A stretch of DNA of 64,000 bases from Tolypocladium sp. Sup5 PDA-1 (Eukaryota; Ascomycota; Sordariomycetes; Hypocreales; Ophiocordycipitaceae), in contig JPHH03000002.1 of assembly GCA_000750105.3 (NCBI GenBank), forward strand, positions 1,426,001-1,490,000. Reading direction: 5' to 3'. The position numbers were made by a program, and so were the translations under genes. Below are positions 23,901 through 35,040 of the stretch, one piece after another. How positions within the stretch are numbered: position 1 is the first letter of the stretch; the number at the start of each line of letters is the position of its first letter. The notes beneath the pieces were generated by a model, which saw only the letters and a program-made list of their open reading frames with translations, was not told where the DNA came from and made no database searches.

Positions 23901-24792
23901 CGGTACCCCGGGGTACGTTGTACCGCGGGGCATTCTTTGACCCCGTCTTGCTCGTCTCGATTATGCTGTGAACGACAGTAAGGCGAGCGTCCCCGGGTCG
24001 CTTTTGACGGACCGGCTCTTCGTCCACAGACTCCATAACGCAACTAAACGCCACAACGACGAGGCAAGCGACAGGCATCCTCGCCATCTGCAGCAGGGTC
24101 TTGGCTTGCCCGCGCACGCACAGGCGCCCTGTCCATGTCCTGTTGTTCCTCACTTGTGGCCTGCGTGTCACAGATCGACGTTGTACAACCGCCGCGGCTT
24201 GTCGTCCTGGCCCGTGCCTCGTCTCTCGCCTATCAACCGACCCCTGGACGGCCAAGAGTGCTGTCGTTTGGTATCGCTTGGTCTGGTTCTCAGCGACCTC
24301 GTGAAAAGCCGCGCGCCTAGGATCTCTTCGTGCGCTCTGAAGAAAGTCCTCCAGCTTCCCCTCCATGTGGACGAGGAGGGGTGAGTAACGAGGCTGTCCA
24401 ACAGAGTGGAACAAACCTTCCGCTCCCACTTGCGAGTGTGAATCACGCCTGTCTGCCTCTGACCTATCCTCTCCTGCCGAACCACTCGCTGCCCTGGTGT
24501 TGCCAGCTGGGGGACCTACGACTTTCTCCCTCTCATCACCTGGTAATCTTGCGCCCAGCTGCAGCAAACGACGCACGCGCTACTCTTGAACGTCTATGCT
24601 TTGCAGCTGGCAACACACTCGCTTGCTCGTGCTCTCCAGCTCCATCACCACACCTCAGATGAATACGTGCGAGTTCTACCAGTCCTTCCCACACACTCGC
24701 TTCGCTTTGAGCTCATTGCATCGCTCGCGTCATTTGCATCGCTTCCGGTCGTCTTGCGTCTTTCATTCTGCCTTGGAAGCGTGGCATTCACC
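20971..24792. other. Longest gene-free stretch (3.8 kb), divergent
   Basis: Lies between the divergently transcribed YCII and AT-hook genes. Many ORFs of 60-230 codons occur in all frames, but their translations are Arg/Ser/Pro/His rich without conserved motifs, so I regard them as chance frames in GC-rich DNA. A 14-bp palindrome (GTACCCCGGGGTAC, 23903-23916) is the only clear structural element. It could contain long leaders, a non-coding RNA or eroded sequence. Confidence 0.45.
21091..21097 (-). promoter_or_regulatory. TATA box of the YCII-domain gene
   Basis: TATAAAA on the minus strand, 121-127 nt upstream of the ATG at 20970. Confidence 0.5.
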
Positions 24793-25616
24793 ATGGACTC
24801 TTCGCCCTTCACGCCCGACGAAAAGGTATGTGGCGTTCTCTTCCTTTCGTTCTCTGTGCAATGTCTTCTCGCCATGCTGACTTTACGTCGCTCTTCAGCG
24901 GTTTGTTCTGGCTGAGATGATCAAGTCCAGTACTGTCGACATCGACACCTTGATGGAGTTCGTCCAAGCCAACAGCATTTCTCCTAACTGGATGAACATG
25001 CAACTGCCGCATGGTAAGCCTACACATCGCAGTTCCCACCTCTACCATTATGGGACCTGCTGGCTAACTCTCACCAGGCCGTAACATGAACCAGTGTATA
25101 CAAGTTGCGGAGCACATATCCAACCTGCCGACCGCTCGGAAGCGCCAGTCGACTAGCAGCCAAGGTGAGCCTCCTTCGAGCCATGTTGGAGGCGCCACAG
25201 AATCCCCAGACCAGCACTTACCATCTGCGTCGCCCCCAACAAAGACCACCAGACCTCCCAAGTTAAAGCAGCTTGCCCGTATTGCCCCGCGACCTACCAA
25301 CGGAACTGTCGAGGACCACGGCCAAGGCCAAATACTTTCCAGCCCAGCGGCGCGGCCCCCGCCGTCGAAGAAGAGAGGCCGTCCTTCCAAGGCGGACATG
25401 GCGAAGCGCGATCTGAAGCCGATCTTGCCAAAGTACATCGCTCCTCGACCCCATCATCAGATGCCGGGATACCAGATGATTCTGCCAGCGGCTAGTCGTC
25501 CCCAAGATCCCCCACAGGCTGCCTCGCCCGGTACGACGCCCATTACTGCCCAGTCGACGCCGTCGGAAGACTCGAGAGACAAGAAAAGGCGTCGCACGGC
25601 AGACTCAGTGTCCTAA
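24793..25616 (+). CDS. Small conserved fungal protein with an AT-hook
   Basis: Model: exons 24793-24825, 24899-25013 and 25078-25616, 228 aa. The introns are 73 nt (GTATGT..TTCAG) and 64 nt (GTAAGC..ACCAG). The ATG is in a good context (ACCATGG). The N-terminal ~65 residues form a compact helical region (KRFVLAEMIKSSTVDIDTL, SPNWMNMQLPHGRNMNQC) that looks conserved and folded. The rest is Pro/Ser rich and disordered, with a canonical AT-hook core KKRGRPSK at about residues 146-153 and a basic end (KKRRR). This points to a nuclear DNA-binding or chromatin-associated protein. I cannot name the family. The first exon codes only 11 residues. Confidence 0.75.
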
Positions 25617-26917
25617 ACTGCCCTCTTTTCTGTCATTGTGTTTATGTCCGATTTCTTTTTATTCCCTTGCGATTCTTTTCTGTGTTTCCCTCCCTGCTGT
25701 AAGGGTAATGACACAGATGGGGCAAGAATTTTGATTCGACGATCGGCTGCTAATGATGTGTACGAGTATGAAAGAATACGAAACTGCTCATGAAGCATGG
25801 TATGGGGTGGCAATATAGACCTGTTGGCGCAGAAGGGTTTGAAGGATAGGGAACGGCGGCTGGTAATGTTTAAAGATAATTTGTGTCCCATTTCTAAGAG
25901 GGACTGTATATTTGAGCCCACTGTGGGCGGCGTGTCATTGATGTCAAGCTGTGTCGGTAAACCTCTTAGGATTGCAACATGGGTCTTGATTTTCGAGGAT
26001 TTCATGGAGCACGCCCACGCCGCCGGCATGAAGGACGACTGCCTCGCCTCATTCGGTCTCTGCCTGGAGACTGCGGTTTCCAACCCGCATCGCTGTAAAG
26101 CAGGAAGCACCACCAACGAGAGGTGGAACGTTTGAAGCAGCAGCCTCAGCTGGAGTGATGGTATCAGCCAGTCCTGTGGACTACCATATTGCAACCCTAG
26201 CCATCTCGGGTGAATGGAGGTGCCCGAGATCTGTGCAAGGGTTCGACACGACAATTTCTTCGTCGTCGCGCCGATGCCCGACGCAAGATGGGGGCATAGG
26301 ACGAGAAGGGGAGGGACGGTGGAACATCGTGAACGGGAACATGGCAAGTTACGAAGAACTCAGTTAGAAAACATTCACTCCTCGTCTTGAACCTGCCAGT
26401 CCGAGGCCCATCGACCAAGTCAACCTACCTAGGTTACATGTGGCTACAAGAAAGACGCGAGGCAAGAACAAGGTTGCATAAAAGGACCGCGACGGAATCA
26501 CTTATCTATAATTTGAGAATGTGACCGCATCGCCAAAGTTGCAACAGTATTTGCCAACATGATGCTATCCTCAGTCCAAAGTGTGTTCGCGTCGCATTGC
26601 AGCATACCGCTACTTAACGTCAAGCGTGCTTCGTAATAATGTAGAGGCATAATCATGACTCCGTCATCGTTCTCGATTTGACATCAGATATGATTATTAT
26701 CCCCCTCTCTCATACAGCTCCTTGCCAGAGAGTAAGTAATAAGGACATGCCAAGTGTTCCATGAATAAAAGCAACAAGTCTCGAGACTCCCGGGTTGTGT
26801 TTTCCACAATCACTCCAAAAATTACTCGCAAAAAAAAAATTGGCCAGTACACTCTTGCGATCGCCTTTGTTTCCACGTTTTAGTCTTTCGCTTTTGTATC
26901 CCCAAAATGAGCAACGT
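25617..26917. other. Convergent 3' region
   Basis: 1.3 kb between the facing ends of the AT-hook and GABA-transaminase genes. It is A/T-richer than coding DNA, especially at 26480-26900. No gene is recognised. Confidence 0.5.
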
Positions 26918-28567
26918 TTACAGAGCCTTGACAATCTTCTCCATAGCCTCGATCAGGATATCGGCGTGGTGCTCCTGGAAAATCAGCATGGGGCGCAGAC
27001 GCACGGCGCTGGTGCCGCTGCCGCCAATGTTTACGCCAAAGGTCTTGGCCTTGGCGAGGAACTCGTCGCGCTTGGGGTTGTCAAAGGCGATGAAGGTGCC
27101 TTGACCCTTGCCGCGCAGGTTCTGGAAGTGGTCGGGGTACTTCTGGGCGAGAGCCTCGATCTTGCCGTAGAGGTAGTCGCCGACCTTGGCGGTGTGGTTG
27201 ACGAGGTCGAGACGCTCAATCTCGTTCACGATGCCGCGGAAGAGCAGGGCCTTGGCTGGGTCGCCCATCCACGTGTTGAACTGGCGGTAAGGCTTGTTGG
27301 GCCGCATGTCCTTGCTGCGGAAGTAGTAGCCGGCAGTCTGGGCCTTCTTGGAGAAGGTGACCATGTCCGGAGGGTCCTGCAGGTTCCAGTGCTCGTGAGC
27401 CCAGAACTTGCCCGTGGCGCCGAGGCCCGTCTGGACCTCGTCGGCGATGAGCAGGACGCCGTGCTTCTTGGTCACGGCACGGAGCTTCTGGAAGAAGGAG
27501 GGGCTGGCGTGGTTGTCACCACCCTCGCTCTGGACGGGCTCGACAATGACGGCGGCAGGGGGCACGCGCCACGTCTTGATGAGGTGCTCAACCTCGTCGA
27601 TGCTGGCCTGCTCGGCCTTGGCGTTCTCCTCGACGTGCTGGTCCAGAGGATACTTGAGCTGGGGGAAGGTGGCCTGGGGCCAGTCGAAGGCGGGGATGTC
27701 GATCTTGTGGATGGGCTTGGAGCGGGTGGTGGACAGGGAGCCGAAGAGACGGCCGTGGAAGCTCTGCTTGAAGGACATGATGGAGAGGTTGGGGGAGCCA
27801 GGAGCCTCATTCCGCATGGCCGACTCAATCTCCTCGGGGGTGAAGTCGACATCCGGGCCACCTCGCTCGAGCTGGCGGCGGTACATGAAGGCGGCCTTGT
27901 AGGCGATCTCGTTGGCGTCGGAACCGGCCATGGCGGTGTAGACGTTGTCGAGGCCCTTGGGCGCATACTTGAGGATACCCGACTTGAGGATGGAAGCCCA
28001 GGTGTGGGAGGGGAAGTTGCCGAGGGCAGGGCGGTTGATGATGGCGTCGACCATCTCGGGGGTCTGGGCGACCTTGGCCAGGGCCGGGTTGTTGTAGCCG
28101 ACGGGGATAGAGGCAATCTGGGCGTACCTGGCGAGATGTTGTCAGCTTAGGTTCGGCTCACACGCAACTCTTGGTCAAAGCTCGCCACCAGTGAACGTCG
28201 ACTGTGTCGGACACACCAAGCAAGCAAGGGGCGGAGATGGAGCAAGCAGCACTCACACGTCCAGCAGCATGTTGCCATCGGGGTCGGCAATGTAGTTGCC
28301 TGCGCTCTTGGTGTAGTCGGCAATCATGTTCAAACTCCGCGTCTCAAACGCGTCCTGCAGCTCCTTGATGTGCTTGGTGCTCTCGGGCCCCGGGATGGTC
28401 TTGGTCTTGAGGATGGGCGCGTGGGGCTCGTCCTTGTGGAAGGGCTTGACGGCGGCCATTCGCACCGCGCCGGCGCTGCTGAAGCCGCGCGACGAGCCCA
28501 CGGAGCGCGCAGCCAGGACGGGCCGCATGGCAGCCTTGCCAGCGCCAACCGCACGGAGGGCCGGCAT
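26918..28567 (-). CDS. UGA1: 4-aminobutyrate (GABA) aminotransferase, mitochondrial
   Basis: Model (minus strand): exons 28567-28257 and 28127-26918, 506 aa, intron 129 nt (GTGAGT..GCCAG). It is a PLP-dependent class III aminotransferase converting GABA and 2-oxoglutarate to succinic semialdehyde and glutamate in the GABA shunt. The N-terminal ~45 residues are Arg/Ala/Ser rich without acidic residues, a good mitochondrial presequence. Landmarks: DGNMLLDVYAQIASIPVGYN across the splice site, GSDANEIAYKAAFMYRR, SFHGRLFGSLS, VEPVQSEGGDNHAS, the PLP-pyridine contact LLIADEVQTGLGATGKFWAH, and the Schiff-base lysine in TFSKKAQTAGYY (Lys364 by the class III pattern, Lys365 adjacent). Size and motif order match Uga1/GatA. 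Expression is nitrogen-regulated in other fungi; no such element was identified here. Confidence 0.95.
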
Positions 28568-30761
28568 CGCGATATCGGAGGCGGGTGGTGGTGATGTAAG
28601 TGGGTTGTCTGTCGCCTCTGTGAAGGGGGGAAATGTTGGGTAGATAAAGGCAAGGGCTTGCTATCTAGCAGCTCGCGATGGAGGATGTGAGGTCCCGAGG
28701 TGCAATTATCGGAACGGTGAAGCCCAATTCCGAGAAGCAAGAGCAGAGTTGGCAGGGAGGAGGCAGGAGCTTTCGACATGAAGACGGCACCTCCAACCTT
28801 TTATCGCCGGAATCCAGCGGCTTATCTGTGGGGCCACTGGGTACGAGCTACAATATTGCGGGGATGAGCTGGGGTGCTGCAGGTTGCCGTCTGTGCTTGC
28901 CACCGGAATCACTGGCTTGACTGGACCCCAGCCCAGGAACTTTCCAGTGGCCATCATTCGGGTTCCGGCGCTATAGTACGGAGTACCTGGAGCGGTCTAT
29001 CCCCCAACCCAGGGCGCAAAGTTGTCCTCCACCCCCCTGTAGCAAACCCACTGCGCTGGGCCCCGCGGTGTCAATGGTTGGCAACCCATTGGCCATAGGG
29101 GGTGGCCGTTACGTACTTGGTGCTCTGCATGCAGCCCACACCCGCCCAGTGACCGCATTGGAGGAGGCTCCAACAGTTCCAGCGGGGGTTGGGCAGGCGC
29201 CTGCGCAGACGAGCTACGGCCGAGAGAGGCAGAATTGGAGAGAAATTGGAGGAGACGAGGTGAGGAAACACGGCAAGCCCAGCCACAGGTCTCACAGCGT
29301 CTGCTTCGTGCCGCAGCCCGCGGCTGACAGAAGTTCACCTCCAGATTCACCTGGGCCCTGGCGCAGTGGACGCTGCCCCACGGTACCTATCGGGAGCCCG
29401 ATGCAGCGAGCGCCCCGACGTCGGCGGTCCCCACGCTCCGCATCGCGCCCCTCGGTGTGCACCTCGGGTTTCAGTCAGGGTCGGGAAGCTCGACAACAAC
29501 ACCAACGCCTTGTATAAATCGATTGTGGTGGCGGTGGGTGCCGCAAAGCGTCTCCACGTTGCTCCCAAACTAGCCCGCATACGTGTCTACGTACCTCTTC
29601 AATTACGGCCACGTTTGATTCCTTGCCCTGTTCGTGCATCGTCGCGTGATACACGCCACGTCCCCAAACCTTGTCCGTCGTAGCCGGCATGTAATGATTA
29701 CTCCTTGCTCCACGATAGCCATTTCAAGGTCTAATAGCTAGGTCAAATAATAATATAAGCTCGTTCCCTTCCGTCCATCCATCTTCATGCTCGCTGCCCA
29801 CCCAGGCAGCCCCTCAGCACACCCCCGGCCCGGGAACCGCCCCCATGCCTGGCCAAGTGCTCCGTGCCGCGTGCCGCGTGCAAGTCGCCATGACACCATG
29901 ACACCACGAAATCAAAAGAGCTCCCTCTGCGTACAGATGGACGAGCAATTCTCGGTGCTCACATGGCCTGGGGGTGTGCAGCGCAGCCCACTCCGTCACG
30001 CTGGCCCATCGAGCTAGTCATGCGCGGCGCGTACGAGTTTGACGACCTACCACAGCGCCTCCCCTAGCCCAAACCGCACACCCCACACCGAGTTCACTGA
30101 TTGCCACCGGGCCCCGTGGACTCCGGCCGCCCCTCCGGGTCCGGCCCCCGGAGCCTCCGTCTCACGATCCCGCCTCCGCCCGACGCCATGTCAACGAACA
30201 CGACTAGCACTGATTACCATTGCTCATAAAGTCGCACCGGGCGGACAACGGCACGCGACATGACGCCGTACGACGAGGATAATTCGGAGTTCTTGCCCGC
30301 CTCGATTAATCCGCCTACCACCATTCATATCGCGATCCACCTGGCTTCTCCACGATGCATCGTAGCGGGGCCATCAACTCCAAAGTATAGGTACGTACTG
30401 ACTCTAGCTTGTGAAAAGGCGTTTCCTTCACGGTGTTGTTAAGCCCATGCTGCCAAATGCTGTCTCTCTGTTCGATGCAATCAATGCCTCGTCAATCAAA
30501 CTTGCCACCCAATATGCCGAAACTGGAACTGGTAGGACGCCATGCCCAAATCGTCCAACCATGAAAACGAGAAAGCGCAATGCCAAAAACACGAGACGAC
30601 TGAAAAACGGCAACGCGCGCCTGAATCCATGCAAACCTGTAGCAATGTCCAACCAAGTAGGAAGCTGCCGCCGCATGCCCTCCCATGTGTCATTCCACCT
30701 CATGCTGATCCTGTACGTGGAATGTTTCCTCCCAGGTACGACCGATCTCGTGGATAGGCCA
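28568..30761. other. Intergenic region (2.2 kb)
   Basis: Holds the GABA-transaminase promoter and the CLC 3' UTR. ORFs inside it are short and lack coding features; nothing else is recognised. Confidence 0.45.
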
Positions 30762-33719
30762 TCATATCGACCCTTCCGCCTCTTCTTGTTCCCGCATATA
30801 CTTCACAAACGTCTTCTTGTGGGTCTAGACACGGAAATGCGTCAGCGTCATCTAGTCTTTTCATGCTCTCGGAAAGGGCATCACTCACCATGCCGGCATA
30901 TCTGCCGTCTTTCAGGGCACATATGTACCGAAGCCCCAGCTTGACAAAACACTCATACACAAGGTCCATAGGCGACCGGATGTCCAGCGCGACGGGCGCC
31001 TGAAGCTGTGTCAGCAATCACCCATGTTCACTTACGCATAGGGTCGCACTTACAGGGTCAATGTATCGCGTAAAGTCCGTTGGGTCTGGCTCGTCGTCTT
31101 CATCCTCGTCGATGCTTGGTACGCGGTCCATCAGGCAAAGACTCAACTGCTCATCCTCGAGCTGGTCTAGGGCATACTCGAGGTCCGGCGCCGGGATAAG
31201 CCCGACCAAGACGTCCTGGCGAACAATGGGTAGTCCTCCATCAAGCTCACCAGCTCGATGCAGAATCTCCAGCTTGGCTCTGAGGCTCGCCGCGGGGACC
31301 AGGGGCGAATTGGTGATGTCAATCACTCTCTCCCGGCGCACACGCGGCACAATGTCCGCCAGATCACCGGTAAATACGGGCTTGTGCTTGTTGTCCAAGA
31401 ACGGGTACGAGTTCATGTTCGTGAGGAGGTCCTGAAACGACGTCAGCTTCCGACCATGCTCGCCATCCACAAAAGGCAACTCACATAAATGCTGCTTGGC
31501 TCAATGGCATCCGCTGTCCACTTGGCCACGAGCACTGATAGCGAAAAGGGAAGCACGTAATCGAGACTGCCAGTCAGCTCGAACAGGATGACCGCCAGAG
31601 TCACCGAAAGTCGGGTGACGCCGCACATGGTAGCGCCGGCCGCGATTAGACCGTACACTCCAGGCTGGATACACGTTCCATCAGCCGCGGTAGCACAGTT
31701 GCCAAAGATTGCCCAGTGTGGTACCGCAAGCACCAGCCACTGCACCAGATGGCCAATGATCCGGCCCATCAACCCGCCCACGACCATGGACGGGATGTAG
31801 ATTCCTGCAGGTACTTTCTACGAGTGGGGTTAGCCGATTACACCTCGGGATTTCTACCAAGCAGGCACTTACAATACCGAATGTGATGATTGTCAAGAAG
31901 CCTTTGATGAGGAATGCAATAAACAGGGTCAGGATAATGGGTGGGATGTCGTTGACGGACTTGGGACAAAGACCAAGCTCGTCCTGGTTGCCATCGGTGG
32001 AGTCGTCGCAGGGGGATGCTAGGTTCAGCAGCAGCTTGGCCACCGGAAGCTTGGTCAGGGCGTTCCAATAGCTCATGAGACCTGTCGTCACCGCGACCAG
32101 AAACACCTCGAGAATCGGATATGCCTTGATGAACGTGATGCGGCGGAAGCTTTGGGCCCAATACTTGGATGCCTTGATGAAAAGCGCACCGAGGGCGCCA
32201 CCGAGTATGCCGACGAAGATGAAGCCCAGCAGCTCAAAGTATTCCCAGTCGACCAGATAACGAACCTGGAACATGACAATCTTGTGAGTTCCGTAGGGGT
32301 TCAGGAACTTGAGAGACAGGGCAGCAATTATGCAGCAAAAGAAGGTCCTGAAGAGCGTCTTGGCCGGGAAGAAGTAAGCCACCTCCTCCAGGCCGAACAA
32401 GACGCCTCCGAGCGGGGCACCGAAGGCGACAGCAACACCAGCTGCGGCGGCGGCGGAGAGAACCTCTCGTCTCTTGGCGTCGTTTCGGTCATACTTTGAA
32501 AACAAACGGCATGCGATATTGCCCACGCATGCCGCCATGTGCACGTAAGGCCCCTCCTTGCCGAGACTGAGGCCCGACGAGACGCTGAAGATAAGCGATA
32601 CCATCTTGATGACCAACGTCTTGAGACCGAGAAAGCCGTGCAGAACGAACCCGCTCAGGATAACACGGACTTCTGCAACGCCGCTGCCGGCCGCCGAGTA
32701 GTACACCATGGGCGGGCTTTCTTGATTCGGGTCGTTTTGCTGGCGGGGGCTTGCAGTCTCGTCGGTCTGGATGTCGTCGGCAAGCAGGGGGGGTCTCTCG
32801 GCCGCCAGGTTCTCGTCCAGCGTGGTCAGACGGTACGCAGACGGTACAACCGTCTTGGTCCATAAAGCTATCCAGCACGAAAACACGGCGAAGCCGATGA
32901 CGCACATCAAATACACGGAGAATTCGGTCCATTCCGCGCCAAAGGGGTGATGGTTCAGGGCTTCGGACCAGTTCTTCCAGTCTTCACAAGCGCCGCGGGG
33001 GCAGCATTTCTGGATGCAATGTCAGTAGCTGTCGCTTCATGTCACATCGTTAAGATACCTCACCTTTTCGTCAAGATACCACGCCCTCGCACAGTAGCCG
33101 TCCTTATAATCGAACACAGTGGACTCGGCCACGTCGACGGTATACGCAATCAGCGCGATGATGACGCCTGAAAGGGCACTGAGAATCCATCCCTGCGCGC
33201 CATCGAGCGCAACGCGAACGCGGCCCCAAAAGTCCTTCCTGCTACGTAGAGCTTTGACACGATGGGAGTCGGCGATAGTATCGTGTACCCAGTCGGTGCT
33301 GGTGAATTGATCGTACCATACCCGCTCGTCAGGGAATATGGAGCCCTTGGATTCCGACATGGAGCCACGCCGTTCGGAGAGGGCTGAAATCAGTCGCTGG
33401 CCCCATGACCCGTGCCGGCTGTGATGTCGTGCACTGCGGACGCTGCCTGAAGACAGACCTGGGTCAGACTAAGACGATAGCTCTAATGGAGGGAGGACGG
33501 GGGCAGCTTGCCTGTGTAGCTCTGATTACGAGACAAATGCGGAACTCGGGGAGAGTTGGTGCCGGTCTGTATGCGTACTCGGGATCTCGAGGTCGCCAAC
33601 AATGGGGACCGCTCGTCTGGCTCGCTGCTCGAGTGATGGCGGTTCAAGGGAAAGGGCCGACGCGTCGTACGAGGAGACGGCGGCTGGGAGATGGGGCGGT
33701 GCCCCTCCCGATCAGCCAT
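30762..33719 (-). CDS. CLC-family voltage-gated chloride channel / Cl-/H+ exchanger with CBS pair
   Basis: Model (minus strand): seven exons 33719-33512, 33446-33064, 33009-31873, 31817-31485, 31431-31054, 30999-30889 and 30824-30762, 870 aa. The N-terminal exon encodes a disordered cytosolic tail with an acidic dileucine signal (EPDERSPLLA) typical of endosomal/vacuolar sorting. It joins the second exon through a GC-AG intron (33511-33447), giving SYTGSVRSARHHSRHG. Then come WYDQFTSTDWVHD and the membrane domain: SGVAEVRVILSG, SLGKEGPYVHMAACVGN (gating Glu349), GAPLGGVLFGLEEV, and KVPAGIYIPSMVVGGLMGR across a splice site. The C-terminus has two CBS domains (about residues 690-865) split by three introns. 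Glu in GKEGP and overall similarity suggest a Gef1-like intracellular exchanger. An alternative acceptor 6 nt earlier at exon 6 would add two residues (Leu-Gln). Confidence 0.92.
33447..33511 (-). other. GC-AG intron in the CLC channel gene
   Basis: The donor reads ACAG/GCAAGC and the acceptor GTCTTCAG/GC, with a TCTGAC branch-like site 16 nt before the acceptor. No GT donor in the first exon gives an equally good protein join. Confidence 0.75.
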
Positions 33720-35040
33720 GGTGTCGGTTTGATCGTGACGGGACACAGCAGAGGCTCGGCCCGTCCTGGTCCTGATACGGTAGGGTGCAGTTGAATGAAA
33801 GAAGGTGGTACGCGGCACACAACGGGTTGTTATCGGCCGGCAGGATCGGTCTCGGTCTCGTCCCTAGAGATGCTCGGGTGCCCTCGCGGCGGAACGGACC
33901 AGGCCGAGATGATATGTCGTGCGGGAGCAATGGAGCAGAGGAGCGAAGAGTAGGGTTCGTGAGCGAGGTCGGTTCGAGGGATGGAGGTTGAGAAGCTCGT
34001 CCCTGAGGCAAGGTAGGTACAGGTAAAGAGGCAGCCACGAGGCGAGTGAGGCGTGCGCCCCGTCACCTCTGCTTGCCTGCTGCTCGACGTCCCCGTGTGG
34101 TGGTGTTGGCCGACGGTGGCTCGTATCGACTGAAGTCGAGGCAGCAGACAGGACAGGAGGGATCCAAGGCTCACGTGGGCCTGGCGTTGTCTCAACCTCC
34201 GTCGGGCTGTGCCTTTGTTGCCCTCGAGTTCCAGGTGACCACCCTGAGCTCCGACAGCAACTCCGTCGAGGTCCGAGCCGAGTCCCCCTCAGCAAGGCAA
34301 AAATGACAGATGATCCGATATTAATCAAGTGGTTGTGACCCTACCATTTTACGGTCTTAGGGGGAGGGGGAGCTGGTCTGGCAGACTCGGCCGTCCGTGA
34401 CAAGGTGCGTCCCTGGGCACGCGCTGGAGATGTCATCATGGCGCCGTCAGGGATTGCCTAATTGGGCCCCCGCAGGGCATTAGTGCGCTGGGGTCCGCTG
34501 AAGGACCCCTGGGACGTCACTAAAGATGGGGTGTAAAAGCGCCGCAAGCGCTCCAAGCCCAGAGTCTATCCTTTACTGATTGCAGCAGTTCCTGCCACAC
34601 CTCGCTTGCACGGTGAACGTATGCTCGCGCAAAAAGTTCCTCGGTCTAGATCTGGTTGCGCGGTGCCTTGGATATCATCGTCCGGTTTACAGCCGCTTGC
34701 ATGGCGCATCGGACCATTCATAATGGAATGTCATTGACACCTGCAGATGCTGTGTAACGATTTAGGTCATGGACAGGATCCCTATCCATCTCTTGGCCGC
34801 GTCGCCCGTTGTGGCGCCTGGCCATGTCACCCTGTGCCCTGACGTCGCCTGCCTCGGCGCGGCCCCAAGTATTTCCGGCGCAGCCAACTTCTTATCTTAT
34901 CGCCCAGGAAAATTTCCAGAGCGCAACACCAAAAAAGCTGGCCCATTGTCGCTTGGAGAGGCTCACCATCGCCATTTTCCCCAAAACCGGATCCGCCTGA
35001 GGCCCCGAAACCGTGGGCATTTGCAGCATCTTCTGCCACC
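33720..35040. other. Divergent promoter region of the CLC and SAS10 genes
   Basis: 1.3 kb. Contains the leaders of both genes and an RRPE-like element before SAS10. No other gene is recognised. Confidence 0.5.
34908..34917. promoter_or_regulatory. RRPE-like element upstream of SAS10
   Basis: GAAAATTTCC 124-133 nt upstream of the SAS10 ATG resembles the AAAATTTT core of the ribosomal-RNA-processing element known from yeast ribosome-biogenesis promoters. Motif similarity only. Confidence 0.3.

Noticed and set aside
23573..24576. Minus-strand ORFs of 156 and 229 codons in the 3.8-kb gap
   Set aside because: No recognisable family, biased toward Arg/Gly/Ser, mutually overlapping in different frames.
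26795..28150. 451-codon plus-strand ORF
   Set aside because: It is antisense to the GABA-transaminase gene, Val/Leu/Gly rich without motifs, and results from GC-rich third positions of the real gene.
30411..30944. 177-codon plus-strand ORF overlapping the CLC 3' end
   Set aside because: Overlaps real coding exons on the opposite strand and shows no coding character of its own.
33361..33400. MSESKGS (33360) as the CLC start codon
   Set aside because: The frame is open upstream, and a spliced upstream exon provides an ATG and a sorting signal that fit the family better.
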